Positions 46,266 to 55,352 are shown, counted from the stretch's first letter. The stretch: 64,000 bases of DNA from Lentzea cavernae (GCF_014653695.1 NZ_BNAR01000003.1:515528-579527), one strand, 5' to 3'. Program-made: numbers and translations. The notes: generated from the letters alone by a model not told the origin.

Positions 46266-47189
46266 TCAGGCGACCGGCGCGAGCACCTGCTTGCGCCGGT
46301 TGTTGAGCGCGTCGAACGTGAAGATCGCCAAGGCCAGCCACACCAGGCCGAACCCGATCCACCGGCTGGCCGGCATCGACTCGTGCACGACGAACACGCC
46401 CCACGCGAACTGCAGGATCGGCGCGATGTACTGCAACATGCCCATGGTGCTCAGCGGGATCAGCCGGGCACCCGCGCCGAACAGCAGCAACGGGATCACC
46501 GTCACGACGCCGGTGCTCAGGAGCAGCAGGACGTGGCCGGTGCCCGCGTCGGTGAACGTGTTCGCGCTGCCCAGCGTGAACAGGTAGACCAGGGCGATCG
46601 GCGCGATGACGGCGTTCTCGGCGGTGAGGCTGGAGATCGCGTCCAGCGGCACCTTCTTCTTCAGCAGGCCGTAGACGCCGAACGAGCAGGCCAGGACCAG
46701 GGAGATCGTCGGCAGCCGGCCGTAGTCGATGGTGAGCACGATCACAGCCAGCACGGCCACGCCGATGGCCACCACCTGAGAGATGCGCAATCGTTCCTTG
46801 AGGAAGATCATGCCTAGTGCCACGCTCACCAACGGGTTGATGAAGTAGCCGAGCGCGGCCTCGACGACATGATGGCTGTTGACGGCGTAGATGTACGTGC
46901 CCCAGTTGACCGTGATCAAGACGGCCGCTGCGGTAACGATCAGCCAGCCCTTTCCTGATAGTTCGAGGAAAGGGCGCCACCGTCGGAGGATCACGACGAC
47001 GATGGCGAGCGTGACGAACGACCAGACGATCCGGTGCGCGAGCACCTCGACCGGCTGGGCGGGTACGAGGAGTGGCCAGTACGCCGGGAACAAGCCCCAG
47101 AGGACGTAGGCGAATGCGCCGTAGGTGAGCCCTCGCCCCTGGGTGTGAACTTCTGGCGAAGTGATGGCCGAGGTTGTCAGAGGGGGCAC
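46266..47189 (-). CDS. rarD: RarD-type EamA/DMT transporter
   Basis: A 307-residue inner-membrane permease with ten hydrophobic helices in two EamA repeats. [26 protein letters not shown] and [20 protein letters not shown] are typical of RarD. RarD proteins are exporters of uncertain substrate (chloramphenicol resistance in some bacteria). GTG 47189 follows a TAGAGT box by 8 nt. It is convergent with the polyprenyl synthase gene. Confidence 0.9.
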   Translation of the reverse strand: MPPLTTSAITSPEVHTQGRGLTYGAFAYVLWGLFPAYWPLLVPAQPVEVLAHRIVWSFVTLAIVVVILRRWRPFLELSGKGWLIVTAAAVLITVNWGTYIYAVNSHHVVEAALGYFINPLVSVALGMIFLKERLRISQVVAIGVAVLAVIVLTIDYGRLPTISLVLACSFGVYGLLKKKVPLDAISSLTAENAVIAPIALVYLFTLGSANTFTDAGTGHVLLLLSTGVVTVIPLLLFGAGARLIPLSTMGMLQYIAPILQFAWGVFVVHESMPASRWIGFGLVWLALAIFTFDALNNRRKQVLAPVA

Positions 47190-47197
47190 AAAATCCC

Positions 47198-47203
47198 ACT
47201 CTA
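47198..47203 (-). promoter_or_regulatory. Putative -10 box (TAGAGT) of rarD
   Basis: On the minus strand TAGAGT precedes the GTG start by 8 nt, the same arrangement as at menB. Confidence 0.5.
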
Positions 47204-47334
47204 CGCTGGGCTTTCGACCCGTTATTTGCGCTGAACGGCGTAGTGACGGAGCATCATCAACGGCACTGTAGTTTGGCCGTGCTCACCCTTCCGAGTGAGT
47301 GGGGTCGGAGTGTGGTCTTAGAAGGGGCTTACCC

Positions 47335-49434
47335 GTGAACATCTTCGGGCAGGTCTGGCTGTGGAGCCTGCTGTCCTTCGTTGCGGGAGTGCTGCTCACC
47401 TGGTTGGTGATGGTGCGCCCCGCGCGGAAGCAGATCGCCGACCTGGATGATCAACTTCTGGACGCGCGCAGGTCTGCCCAGCCGGTCCAGGCGACCGCCG
47501 TCGTCGACGACTTCGTGGTCGACGACTGGGACAACGCGCCACCGAGGTCGCTGAGCGACGAGGTGCTGACACCACCCGCACCCGTTCCGGCGCTGCCGCC
47601 GGCGCCGTACGCGGAGCCGCCCGCCTACTTCGGTGAGCCCGTGAAGGCTCCCGTCCCGGTGCCGCTGCCGGTTCCGCCGCCGCCTCCCGTCGTCGAGGAG
47701 CCGGAGCCGGAACCCGCGCCGTACGAGACCACCGTCCTCGAGGCCCAGCCCGAGGTCGAGGAGGAGCCGGCCGCGCCGGTCCGCCAGTACCTCGAGCCGG
47801 AGGAGGCCCAGCGCCGCTTCGAGGAGCAGCTGGCCGAGCAGAAGGCACTGGCCGACGCCGAGGACGACCGCCCGCGGTCGCTGTTCGAGCGCCTCGGGCC
47901 GAACGAGGCCCCGCCGGAGACCCCGGCCGAGCAGACGACGGTCCTGTCGCAGTCCGGCCTCGAGGCCGCGGACTTCGACGACGAGCTCCCCGCCGAGCAG
48001 ACGTCGTACGTGCCCACGGTCCCGCCGGTCGCCGAGCCCGGCGCCCTGGCAGCGCTGACCGCGGGCCCCGAGGTCGACGAGCAGGCCGACGACTTCATCT
48101 ACCAGCCGCGCGAGGTCTGGGCGCACGAGGAACCCGAGACGTTCCCCGACGAGGCCGCCGAGCAGGAGGACGAGCCCACCGGCACCCGCTCCGAGCAGAC
48201 GACGTTCATCGCCGTCGAGGAGAGCAGCTGGCCGGACAACGACCTCACCGGCGAGTTCCCCGGCATGAGCGACGAGCTCTCCGGCCAGCTCGACGGGTTC
48301 ACCGAGCCGCGGCACGAGGTCGAACCGGAGTCCCCGGCCGAGCAGACCGGCCTGATCGAGCCGATCGACGAGCCCGCCGACCTGGACGCGCCGAGCGTCC
48401 GCAACGGCGTCTTCGAGCCCACGGCGGCCGAGGAGGAGACCTCCTCGCACGCCCTGCGCGACGAGCCCGTCGACGAGGAGCAGGAGCCTGCTCACGAGGA
48501 GCCGGCGTACCAGGAGCCCGTCTACCAGGAACCGGTCCGCCACGAGCCGGAGCCGGTCCAGCAGGCACCGGAACCGGCGTACCAGGAGCCGGTCTACCAG
48601 GAGCCGGAGCGGATCTACGAGGAGTTCGTCGAGCCCGAGTACACCGGCTCGTTCAGCCAGCCGTTCACCGCGCCGGGCGCCCCGCCACCCGCACCGTTCT
48701 CGGCCTTCGAACCGCGCGTCGAGACCGACGAGGTGCCCGAACGCACCCCACGTGCCGTAGGCGCCGCGTTCTCCCACGGCGAGCCTCCCGCGGCCCCCGC
48801 CGCACCGGTCGCCGACCGCGCGCGCTCGCTGTTCGAACCGCTGCTGGACGCCGACGAGCCGCTGCCGGCCCTCGGCCAGACCCGCACGCTCCCGGACACG
48901 TCGAACGACCAGCCGTTCGTGCCCAAGTTCGTGCCGAGCGACGAACCACTGCTCGCCGCCCCACCGGAGCCCGAACCGGAACCGGTCGACCTGCCCCAGC
49001 GCCACACCGACGCGGGCCTGCCGATCCGCGAGGCCCGCCGCACGACACCGCAGCGCCAGCAGAGCTTCCCGGCGTTCTCGGCGTTCGAGTCCCCCAAGCC
49101 GGAGGCCCCCGCGGCCCCCGCACTCCCGGCACGCCCGCGCCCGGTCGGCTTCTCGCCGTCCACCGGCGGCCGCCCGAACGGCAACCAGGGCGGCTCCGCC
49201 CCGGCGAGGTTCCAGCAGCCGGAGGGCTTCAACCCGCGCTCGCCGTTCGGCCCGGGCTCGGTGCTGCCGAAGTCGGACGGCCACGCGCCGGCCGCGGACT
49301 TCGCGGTGAAGGCCACGCTGACCGGCCGTCGCTACTACAGCGAGGGCTCGGCGAACTTCGGCGACACCCGTGCCGACGTCTGGTTCCGCACCGAGGCGGA
49401 CGCGGAGAAGGCGGGCTTCCGCCCGGCTCCCTGA
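47335..49434 (+). CDS. Membrane-anchored acidic/proline-rich protein with C-terminal sunset-type domain
   Basis: A 699-residue protein. One transmembrane helix near residues 5-25 (LWSLLSFVAGVLLTWLVMV) is followed by about 610 residues of low-complexity acidic and proline-rich sequence. That part contains four EQT-centred motifs (AEQTTV, AEQTSY, SEQTTF, AEQTGL), a run of YQEPVYQEP repeats and two RSLFE boxes. The last 45 residues (VKATLTGRRYYSEGS ... ADVWFRTEADAEKAGFRPAP) match the small sunset domain found at the ends of actinobacterial ArfB/ArfC-like channel accessory proteins. The function is unknown. GTG 47335 has GAAGGGG 7 nt upstream. Confidence 0.65.
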   Translation: MNIFGQVWLWSLLSFVAGVLLTWLVMVRPARKQIADLDDQLLDARRSAQPVQATAVVDDFVVDDWDNAPPRSLSDEVLTPPAPVPALPPAPYAEPPAYFGEPVKAPVPVPLPVPPPPPVVEEPEPEPAPYETTVLEAQPEVEEEPAAPVRQYLEPEEAQRRFEEQLAEQKALADAEDDRPRSLFERLGPNEAPPETPAEQTTVLSQSGLEAADFDDELPAEQTSYVPTVPPVAEPGALAALTAGPEVDEQADDFIYQPREVWAHEEPETFPDEAAEQEDEPTGTRSEQTTFIAVEESSWPDNDLTGEFPGMSDELSGQLDGFTEPRHEVEPESPAEQTGLIEPIDEPADLDAPSVRNGVFEPTAAEEETSSHALRDEPVDEEQEPAHEEPAYQEPVYQEPVRHEPEPVQQAPEPAYQEPVYQEPERIYEEFVEPEYTGSFSQPFTAPGAPPPAPFSAFEPRVETDEVPERTPRAVGAAFSHGEPPAAPAAPVADRARSLFEPLLDADEPLPALGQTRTLPDTSNDQPFVPKFVPSDEPLLAAPPEPEPEPVDLPQRHTDAGLPIREARRTTPQRQQSFPAFSAFESPKPEAPAAPALPARPRPVGFSPSTGGRPNGNQGGSAPARFQQPEGFNPRSPFGPGSVLPKSDGHAPAADFAVKATLTGRRYYSEGSANFGDTRADVWFRTEADAEKAGFRPAP

Positions 49435-49448
49435 TCCCTCGAGAACGC

Positions 49449-49484
49449 TGAGAGGCCCCCATCGCGCGCGGTGGGGGCCTCTCA
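49449..49484. terminator. Hairpin terminator 1 between convergent genes
   Basis: TGAGAGGCCCCCA (49449-49461) and TGGGGGCCTCTCA (49472-49484): a perfect 13-bp stem 15 nt after the sunset-protein stop. Confidence 0.75.
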
Positions 49485-49488
49485 CGTC

Positions 49489-49521
49489 GAAGGGCCCGCC
49501 AGCAGCGCTGACGGGCCCTTC
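49489..49521. terminator. Hairpin terminator 2 between convergent genes
   Basis: GAAGGGCCCG (49489-49498) and CGGGCCCTTC (49512-49521), facing the korB stop. Probably ends korAB transcription. Confidence 0.7.
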
Positions 49522-49537
49522 ACAACGGTTCCGGGGT

Positions 49538-50587
49538 CTAGCCGACCACGGTCCAGGTGTCCTTGCCGTGCAACAGCTTGCTCAGGTCCGCGGCCTTGGA
49601 GGCCTTGGCCTCGTTGACCTGCGCCCGCACGCCGTCGTCGTACGTCGTGCGGTCCGCACGACGGAAAACGCCGGTGACGGTGTGCGTGAGGTCCTGCGTC
49701 GACAGTCGCGAGAGCGCGAACGACAGGTTGAGGTCCGACGCGTCGTGCACCACGACGTCCGAAGCGTCCACGTCCGCCGACTTGGCGACCGCGAGCCCGA
49801 AGCCCTCGCGCACCACGCAGTACTCGCCCTCACGACCGAACCGGATGGGCTCGCCGTCGACGACGTTGATGATCCGCCGCTGTGCCTCGTCCGCGTCCTT
49901 CAGCACGTCGAACGCGCCGTCGTTGAAGATCGGGCAGTTCTGGTAGATCTCGACGAGCGCCGAACCGCGGTGTTCCGCGGCCTGGCGCAGCACCGAGGTC
50001 AGACCGGCCTTGTCCGAGTCCATCGCGCGACCGACGAACGAGGCCTCCGCGCCCAGCGCCAGCGACACCGGGTTGAACGGGTGGTCGACCGAGCCGATCG
50101 GCGTCGACTTGGTGACCTTGCCCGGTTCCGACGTCGGCGAGTACTGGCCCTTGGTGAGGCCGTAGATCCTGTTGTTGAACAGCAGGATCTTGAGGTTCAC
50201 GTTGCGGCGCAACGTGTGGATCAGGTGGTTGCCGCCGATGGACAGCGCGTCGCCGTCGCCGGTCACCACCCACACGCTCAGGTCCGGCCGCGCCACGGCG
50301 AGACCCGTGGCGATGGCAGGCGCACGGCCGTGGATGGAGTGCATGCCGTACGTGTTCATGTAGTACGGGAAGCGGGACGAGCACCCGATGCCCGAGACGA
50401 AAACGATGTTCTCGCGCTTGAGGCCCAGCGTCGGCAGGAACGACTGCACGGCGTTGAGCACGATGTAGTCACCGCAGCCGGGACACCAGCGGACTTCCTG
50501 GTCCGACTTGTAGTCCCTGGCCGACTGCTTCTCGTCGGTGGTGGGAACCCCGGTCAGGCCGGGGATCCCGAGGTCGATCGCAGTCAT
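49538..50587 (-). CDS. korB: 2-Oxoacid:ferredoxin oxidoreductase subunit beta
   Basis: A 349-residue ThDP-binding subunit. The VRWCPGCGDYIVLNAVQ segment provides cluster cysteines, and GDGDALSIGGNHLIHTLRRN with NNRIYGLTKGQYSPTS binds ThDP-Mg2+. With KorA it decarboxylates 2-oxoglutarate (or a related 2-oxoacid) to the acyl-CoA and reduces ferredoxin; Mycobacterium Rv2454c/Rv2455c is the model pair. The ATG overlaps the korA stop (ATGA). Confidence 0.93.
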   Translation of the reverse strand: MTAIDLGIPGLTGVPTTDEKQSARDYKSDQEVRWCPGCGDYIVLNAVQSFLPTLGLKRENIVFVSGIGCSSRFPYYMNTYGMHSIHGRAPAIATGLAVARPDLSVWVVTGDGDALSIGGNHLIHTLRRNVNLKILLFNNRIYGLTKGQYSPTSEPGKVTKSTPIGSVDHPFNPVSLALGAEASFVGRAMDSDKAGLTSVLRQAAEHRGSALVEIYQNCPIFNDGAFDVLKDADEAQRRIINVVDGEPIRFGREGEYCVVREGFGLAVAKSADVDASDVVVHDASDLNLSFALSRLSTQDLTHTVTGVFRRADRTTYDDGVRAQVNEAKASKAADLSKLLHGKDTWTVVG

Positions 50588-52422
50588 GCGGACACCCCCT
50601 TGATCACGTCAGCGAGCACGTCCTGCAGCTCCTCGGCCTTGAACGGAAGGCCCTGCACCTTGGTGTACGACACGACGTCCACCAGGTACTTCGCCCTCAG
50701 CAGCATCGCGAGCTGGCCCAGGTTCATCTCCGGCACGATGACCTTGTCGTACGACTTCAGCACGTCACCCAGGTTCTTGGGGAACGGGTTGAGGTGCCGC
50801 AGGTGCGCGTGCGCGACCGGGAGGCCGAGCTTGCGCACTCGACGTGCCGCGGCGCCGATCGGGCCGTAGGACGAGCCCCAGCCGACGACCAGGACCCTGG
50901 CCTCGCCGCTCGGGTCCTCGACCACGACGTCCGGCACCTCGATGCCGTCGACCTTGGCCTGGCGCAGGCGAACCATCTTGTCGTGGTTCTCCGGGTCGTA
51001 GGAGATGTTGCCGGTGACGTCCTGCTTCTCCAGACCGCCGATTCGGTGCTGCAGACCAGGGGTACCGGGCACCGCCCACGGACGTGCCAGCGTCTCGGGG
51101 TCGCGCGAGTACGGCTGGAACGTCTCCGGGTCCGTCGCGAACTCGACGGTGAGGTCCGGCAGCGTCTCGACGTCCGGGATCATCCACGGCTCGGAGCCGT
51201 TCGCGATCGCGCCGTCGGACAGGAACAGCACCGGCGTGCGGTACTTCAGCGCGATCCTGGTCGCGTCGACCACGGCGTCGAAGCAGTCCGAGGGGGACTG
51301 CGGCGCCACGACCGGCACGGGCGACTCGCCGTTGCGGCCGAACATCGCCTGCAGCAGGTCGGCCTGCTCGGTCTTCGTCGGCAGACCGGTGGACGGCCCA
51401 CCGCGCTGCACGTCGATCACGAGCAGCGGCAGCTCGGTCATCACGCCGAGGCCGATGGTCTCGGACTTCAGCGCGATGCCGGGACCGGACGTCGACGTCA
51501 CGCCGATCGCACCGCCGTAGGACGCGCCGAGGGCGATGCCGATGCCCGCGATCTCGTCCTCGGCCTGCACCGTGGTGATGTCGAAGTTCTTGTGCTTGCT
51601 CAGCTCGTGCAGGATGTCCGACGCCGGCGTGATCGGGTACGTGCCGAGCACGACGGGCAGCTTCGACAGCTGCGCGGCCGCGACGATGCCGTACGCCGTC
51701 GCCGTGTTGCCGGTGATCTGGCGGTACGTGCCGACGTTGAGCTTCGCGGGCGCCACCTCGTAGGTGACGGCGAAGGCCTCGGTCGTCTCGCCGTAGTTCC
51801 AGCCGGCGCGGAACGCCAGGACGTTGGCCTCGGCGATGTCCGGCTTCTTCGCGAACTTCTCGCGCAGGAACCGTTCCGTGCCCTCGGTCGGCCGGTGGTA
51901 CATCCACGACAGCAGGCCGAGCGCGAACATGTTCTTCGCGCGTTCGGCGTCCTTCTTGCCGAGGCCGGTCTCCTCGAGGGCGCCGATGGTCAGCGTCGCC
52001 ATGGCGATCTTGTGGACCTGGAACTTCTCGAGCGAGTCGTCTTCCAGCGGGTTCGAGTCGTAACCGACCTTCGTCAGGTTCCGCTTCGAGAACTCGTCTG
52101 TGTTGACGATCAGGATGCCGCCGTCCGGCAGGTCGACGACGTTCGCCTTGAGCGCGGCGGGGTTCATCGCGACGAGGACGTCGGGACGGTCGCCGGGCGT
52201 CAGGATGTCGTAGTCGGCGAAGTGCAGCTGGAACGACGACACACCGGGCAGCGTGCCCTGTGGTGCGCGGATCTCGGCGGGGAAGTTGGGCTGGGTGGCG
52301 AGGTCGTTGCCGAACGCCGCCGCCTCCGACGTGAACCGGTCTCCGGTGAGCTGCATGCCGTCACCGGAGTCGCCGGCGAAGCGGATCACAACGCGATCCA
52401 GCTTGCGGGTCTCAGTGCTCAT
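50584..52422 (-). CDS. korA: 2-Oxoacid:ferredoxin oxidoreductase subunit alpha (gamma-alpha fusion)
   Basis: A 612-residue subunit in which the gamma domain (RFAGDSGDGMQLTGDRF, about residues 1-190) is fused to the alpha domain (GNTATAYGIVAAAQLSKLPV; TSTSGPGIALKSETIGLG). The fusion and length match oxygen-tolerant actinobacterial KorA. It forms the CoA-binding part of the KorAB enzyme. ATG 52422 is preferred because homologues begin STETRKLDRVVIRF; an in-frame TTG lies upstream. Confidence 0.93.
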   Translation of the reverse strand: MSTETRKLDRVVIRFAGDSGDGMQLTGDRFTSEAAAFGNDLATQPNFPAEIRAPQGTLPGVSSFQLHFADYDILTPGDRPDVLVAMNPAALKANVVDLPDGGILIVNTDEFSKRNLTKVGYDSNPLEDDSLEKFQVHKIAMATLTIGALEETGLGKKDAERAKNMFALGLLSWMYHRPTEGTERFLREKFAKKPDIAEANVLAFRAGWNYGETTEAFAVTYEVAPAKLNVGTYRQITGNTATAYGIVAAAQLSKLPVVLGTYPITPASDILHELSKHKNFDITTVQAEDEIAGIGIALGASYGGAIGVTSTSGPGIALKSETIGLGVMTELPLLVIDVQRGGPSTGLPTKTEQADLLQAMFGRNGESPVPVVAPQSPSDCFDAVVDATRIALKYRTPVLFLSDGAIANGSEPWMIPDVETLPDLTVEFATDPETFQPYSRDPETLARPWAVPGTPGLQHRIGGLEKQDVTGNISYDPENHDKMVRLRQAKVDGIEVPDVVVEDPSGEARVLVVGWGSSYGPIGAAARRVRKLGLPVAHAHLRHLNPFPKNLGDVLKSYDKVIVPEMNLGQLAMLLRAKYLVDVVSYTKVQGLPFKAEELQDVLADVIKGVSA

Positions 52423-52615
52423 TCCTACGCCGATACCTCTCTCCAAGGGTGGCCGTGCCCCACCACGAGGGTAGTCGCCAGGACCGCCTGCGAGACGGGC
52501 CGTGTACCACCAGGCGAGACGTACTGTCCCATCTGCCGCAACGGGTCCTTAACTCAACGGTAAGCACAGCACCACCAGCGGATGCCCGAATGCGGCAGAC
52601 GTCACCCTCGATACC

Positions 52616-52632
52616 TGTTACCCAAGGTAACA
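52616..52632. promoter_or_regulatory. Palindrome between echA and korA
   Basis: TGTTACC-CAA-GGTAACA, a perfect 7-bp inverted repeat, 1 nt beyond the enoyl-CoA hydratase stop and about 195 bp upstream of korA. Possibly an operator; no family assigned. Confidence 0.35.
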
Positions 52633-52633
52633 C

Positions 52634-53374
52634 CTACCGCCCGCTGATCCGAGCCTTCATCGCGGCAAGCCTCGCAGCGAACTCTGGAGTGTCGATCGAA
52701 GCGACCTGTGGCCGGAGCTCCGTCTCGACCGCCTCCGCGTGGTCGTGCATTGCATCGGTCAGGCGCATCGTCGCCTTGATCGTCCGGACGAGTTCAGCCG
52801 GGGCCTCGGCGGACGCTTTCGCCAGTTCCAAGGCCACTGCGAGTGGGTCCTCGGCCTTCGCGTAGGCGAGCCCGTGCGCGACGGCCTGGTCCGCGTCCAG
52901 GATCTGCCCGAGGAGCGTCATGGCCGTCGCCGTCTGGGGGTTGGTGATCCTCTGCAGCATCCACGTCATGCCACCGCCGGGGTGGATGCCGAGCTGCAGG
53001 AACCGCGCGTCGAACCGCGCCCTCGGCCCGGCGATCCGGACGTCCGCCGCCAGCGCGAGGTTGAGCCCGGCGCCGACCGCGGCCCCGTTGACCGCGGCGA
53101 TCGTCGGGATGGTGGCGTTCGCCACCGCGAGGAACCCCTTGTAGATCTTCTTGAGGCCCTCGTCCTTGGAGTTGCCGAGCTGCGTGAGGTCCGCGCCGGC
53201 GCAGAACGCGGGCGGCGCACCCGTGACGATCAGCGCGTTGGCGTTCTCCTCCGCCTCCGCGACCTTCTCCGCGAGCTGCTCGGACAGGTCGATCGTCAGC
53301 GCGTTGCGCCGCTCCGGGTCGTTGATCGTGATCACGGCGACGGAATCGTTGTGCTCCAGCAGAACCTCAGCCAT
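52634..53374 (-). CDS. Enoyl-CoA hydratase/isomerase-family protein
   Basis: A 246-residue crotonase-fold enzyme. The two oxyanion-hole segments are APPAFCAGADLTQLG and AAVNGAAVGAGLNLALAADV. The expected catalytic glutamate of classical hydratases is not clear at the second site (LQLGIHPGGGMTWMLQR), so it may be an isomerase or another crotonase. The substrate is unknown. ATG 53374 is chosen because TAGGGT lies 7 nt upstream. It is downstream of the Lrp gene on the same strand. Confidence 0.85.
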   Translation of the reverse strand: MAEVLLEHNDSVAVITINDPERRNALTIDLSEQLAEKVAEAEENANALIVTGAPPAFCAGADLTQLGNSKDEGLKKIYKGFLAVANATIPTIAAVNGAAVGAGLNLALAADVRIAGPRARFDARFLQLGIHPGGGMTWMLQRITNPQTATAMTLLGQILDADQAVAHGLAYAKAEDPLAVALELAKASAEAPAELVRTIKATMRLTDAMHDHAEAVETELRPQVASIDTPEFAARLAAMKARISGR

Positions 53375-53381
53375 GCCCCGC

Positions 53382-53387
53382 ACCCTA
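53382..53387 (-). promoter_or_regulatory. Putative -10 box (TAGGGT) of the enoyl-CoA hydratase gene
   Basis: On the minus strand TAGGGT begins in the Lrp-gene stop codon and precedes ATG 53374 by 7 nt. Confidence 0.45.
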
Positions 53388-53834
53388 GGGCGCGATGGGC
53401 CGGTCCAGGAGCCGGGACAGCACGACCGTCGACACGGTCCGATCGATGATCTCCACGGCCCTCAGCCGCTCCAGCGCCGTCTCGAGGTGGTGGATGTCCG
53501 CGGCCCGCAGGTGCACGATCGCGTCCGCCGCCCCCGACACCGTGTAGGCGGCACTGACCTCGGCCATCGGCTCGAGCCGGTGCTGGATGTCGTGCGGCGC
53601 CACGTTCCCCTTGCAGTGCACCTCCACGAACGCCTCGGTACCCCACCCGAGAGCCTCCGGGTCCACCACCGCCGTGAACCCCCTCAACACCCCCGTGTCC
53701 AGCAGTTTGTCCACCCGCCGCTTCACCGCGGGAGCACTCAGCCCGACCTCCTTGCCGATCTCCGCGTAGCTGGAACGGGCGTTGGCCATGAGGCACGAAA
53801 TGATTCGCTGGTCGATGCTGTCCACACGCAACAT
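53385..53834 (-). CDS. Lrp/AsnC-family regulator (probably of ddaH)
   Basis: A 149-residue Lrp-type protein: N-terminal helix-turn-helix (IDQRIISCLMANARSSYAEI; GLSAPAVKRRVDKL) and C-terminal RAM domain. It is transcribed away from the dimethylargininase gene, with 66 bp between their starts, the classic layout for an amino-acid-responsive regulator and its target. Arginine-pathway control is therefore likely but inferred. ATG 53834 is used; GTG 53825 would also fit. Confidence 0.88.
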   Translation of the reverse strand: MLRVDSIDQRIISCLMANARSSYAEIGKEVGLSAPAVKRRVDKLLDTGVLRGFTAVVDPEALGWGTEAFVEVHCKGNVAPHDIQHRLEPMAEVSAAYTVSGAADAIVHLRAADIHHLETALERLRAVEIIDRTVSTVVLSRLLDRPIAP

Positions 53835-53887
53835 TCTGCCCTAATCAACGCAATGTCGCGGCGTTGTTCGATGGTCGAACCGCCGTT

Positions 53888-53893
53888 TACATT
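53888..53893 (+). promoter_or_regulatory. Putative -10 box (TACATT) of ddaH
   Basis: TACATT followed by 7 nt and the ddaH ATG at 53901. Confidence 0.45.
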
Positions 53894-53900
53894 TCGATCC

Positions 53901-54785
53901 ATGACCCTCTCCATCTCCGGGCCCGGCGAGCCGATCACTCTCGACATCGCACAGCCCCTCGCGTCGACGCGGGTGCCGACCACCCGTCGGTACCTGATGT
54001 GCCCGCCGACGTACTTCACGGTGGAGTACGCCATCAACCCGTGGATGGACCCCACCAAGCCCACCAGCACAACGCTGGCCGTGGAGCAGTGGACCGCCCT
54101 CAAGGAGACCTACGAGCGCCTGGGCCACCGAGTGGAGGTCATCGAGCCCGTAGTCGGCCTCCCCGACATGGTCTTCTCGGCCAACAGCGGCACCGTCATC
54201 GACGGCAGGGTCCTCGGCTCCCGCTTCCGCGCCTCCCAGCGCTCGGCCGAGGCCGACCACTTCCGCCGCTGGTTCCTGTCGTCGGGCTACAAGTCCGTCG
54301 TCATGCCCACCGCCGTGAACGAGGCCGAGGGCGACTTCACCTGGACCGGCTCGTTGTTGTTGGCCGGCACGGGCTTCCGCACCGACCCCCATGCTCATGG
54401 GGAGGCGCAGGAAGTCCTCGGCGTCCCTGTGGTGTCGTTGCAGCTCGTGGACCCGCGCTTCTACCACCTCGACGTGGCGCTGTTCATGCTCGACGACCAG
54501 TCGCCCACGCCTCTGGTGGCCTACTACCCGGAGGCGTTCTCGCCCGGGTCGCAGCAGGTTCTCCGCCGGTTGTTCCCGGACGCCGTGATCGCCAACGACG
54601 CCGACGCGGTTTGCCTGGGGTTGAACGCGGTTTCCGACGGGAAGCACGTTGTTATGCCGGTGGAGGCCGTTCATCTGGCTGAGCAGGTGGCCCGGCGTGG
54701 GTTCGAGCCGGTGTTCGTGGACATCTCGGAGCTGCGCAAGTCGGGTGGCGGCCCGAAGTGCTGCACGATGGAACTGCGCGGTTAG
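53901..54785 (+). CDS. ddaH: Dimethylargininase / arginine-modifying amidinotransferase-fold hydrolase
   Basis: A 294-residue enzyme of the amidinotransferase fold. MCPPTYFTVEYAINPWMDP, GLPDMVFSANSGTVIDGRVL and FYHLDVALFML (catalytic histidine region) are conserved, and the catalytic cysteine lies in the closing GGGPKCCTMELRG (C287 or C288). It probably hydrolyses methylarginines to citrulline, or arginine itself. ATG 53901 has a TANNNT box 7 nt upstream. The last 23 bases of the gene plus its terminator are repeated at 55310-55405. Confidence 0.85.
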   Translation: MTLSISGPGEPITLDIAQPLASTRVPTTRRYLMCPPTYFTVEYAINPWMDPTKPTSTTLAVEQWTALKETYERLGHRVEVIEPVVGLPDMVFSANSGTVIDGRVLGSRFRASQRSAEADHFRRWFLSSGYKSVVMPTAVNEAEGDFTWTGSLLLAGTGFRTDPHAHGEAQEVLGVPVVSLQLVDPRFYHLDVALFMLDDQSPTPLVAYYPEAFSPGSQQVLRRLFPDAVIANDADAVCLGLNAVSDGKHVVMPVEAVHLAEQVARRGFEPVFVDISELRKSGGGPKCCTMELRG

Positions 54786-54805
54786 ACCTCGCCCACGCAG
54801 CCATC
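54763..54805. repeat. 43-bp direct repeat, left copy (ddaH 3' end)
   Basis: This block spans the last seven codons of ddaH, its stop, and 20 bp beyond. It is identical base for base to 55310-55352. Similarity continues through the terminator hairpin to about 54860. Confidence 0.9.
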
Positions 54806-54807
54806 CG

Positions 54808-54855
54808 GATCTGCGCTGGTCGGAGCCCTGAAATGGGTTCTGACCAGCGCAGATC
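54808..54855 (+). terminator. Terminator of ddaH
   Basis: GATCTGCGCTGGTC (54808-54821) pairs perfectly with GACCAGCGCAGATC (54842-54855), followed by TGTTT. Confidence 0.75.
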
Positions 54856-54917
54856 TGTTTCTGGAGGGACGAGGCGTGCGTCGCAAGGTCGCAGACGTAA
54901 CAGTCCCGGTCGTTGCG

Positions 54918-55247
54918 TTATGGCGCAGAGACGAAGCCAGCCGACTGGTCGACTACGAATGGCTTCCCGGGACAGCTCGATGACCAGCCAGCGGCGAGAG
55001 CCGTGCGAATGCTGTTGGCGACGTCGGCCGGCCTGACCGGAGCGGTGGGTGCGTTGATCCAGTTGCTCGGATGCGGCTGGCTGGTCTTCACGACCAGGAC
55101 GGTTCCCGCGGAATCGAAGTGTTCGACTGCATAGCTCAACGGCGTCCAGGCGAGGCCTTGGCAGTACGTCGGCTTGTGTCGAACGCGCCAGCGATAGACC
55201 GTGCCGTCGACGATGATCCGCCGAGAGCGCTTTCTTGCCAGTGCCAT
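54918..55247 (-). CDS. Small hypothetical protein in the segment between ddaH repeats
   Basis: A 109-residue basic protein with no signal peptide. It begins MALARKRSRRIIVDGTVYRW and continues with RVRHKP and SAGTVLVVKTSQPHPSNW. The KRxRRxxVDGxxYRWRVRH opening resembles a family of small actinobacterial hypotheticals without known function. GTGGGGCGAGC before ATG 55247 gives a plausible ribosome site. It lies opposite to its neighbours, has lower GC than ddaH, and is bracketed by the duplicated ddaH end, suggesting recent insertion. Confidence 0.5.
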   Translation of the reverse strand: MALARKRSRRIIVDGTVYRWRVRHKPTYCQGLAWTPLSYAVEHFDSAGTVLVVKTSQPHPSNWINAPTAPVRPADVANSIRTALAAGWSSSCPGKPFVVDQSAGFVSAP

Positions 55248-55309
55248 GCTCGCCCCACGGATTTGCTTGTCAGCGTATCTGCAGCTAGGCAGCCTACTGT
55301 TCGAACGCC

Positions 55310-55352
55310 GCACGATGGAACTGCGCGGTTAGACCTCGCCCACGCAGCCATC
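55310..55352. repeat. 43-bp direct repeat, right copy
   Basis: Identical to 54763-54805. It is a detached copy of the ddaH 3' end with its stop codon, not joined to a reading frame here. Confidence 0.9.

Noticed and set aside
47299..47334. Upstream extension of the sunset-domain protein to 47299
   Set aside because: GTG 47335 has a good ribosome site directly before the transmembrane helix; the extra 12 residues add nothing recognisable.
55248..55313. N-terminal extension of the small ORF into the right ddaH repeat
   Set aside because: ATG 55247 has a ribosome site, and the extension would read through the duplicated DNA.
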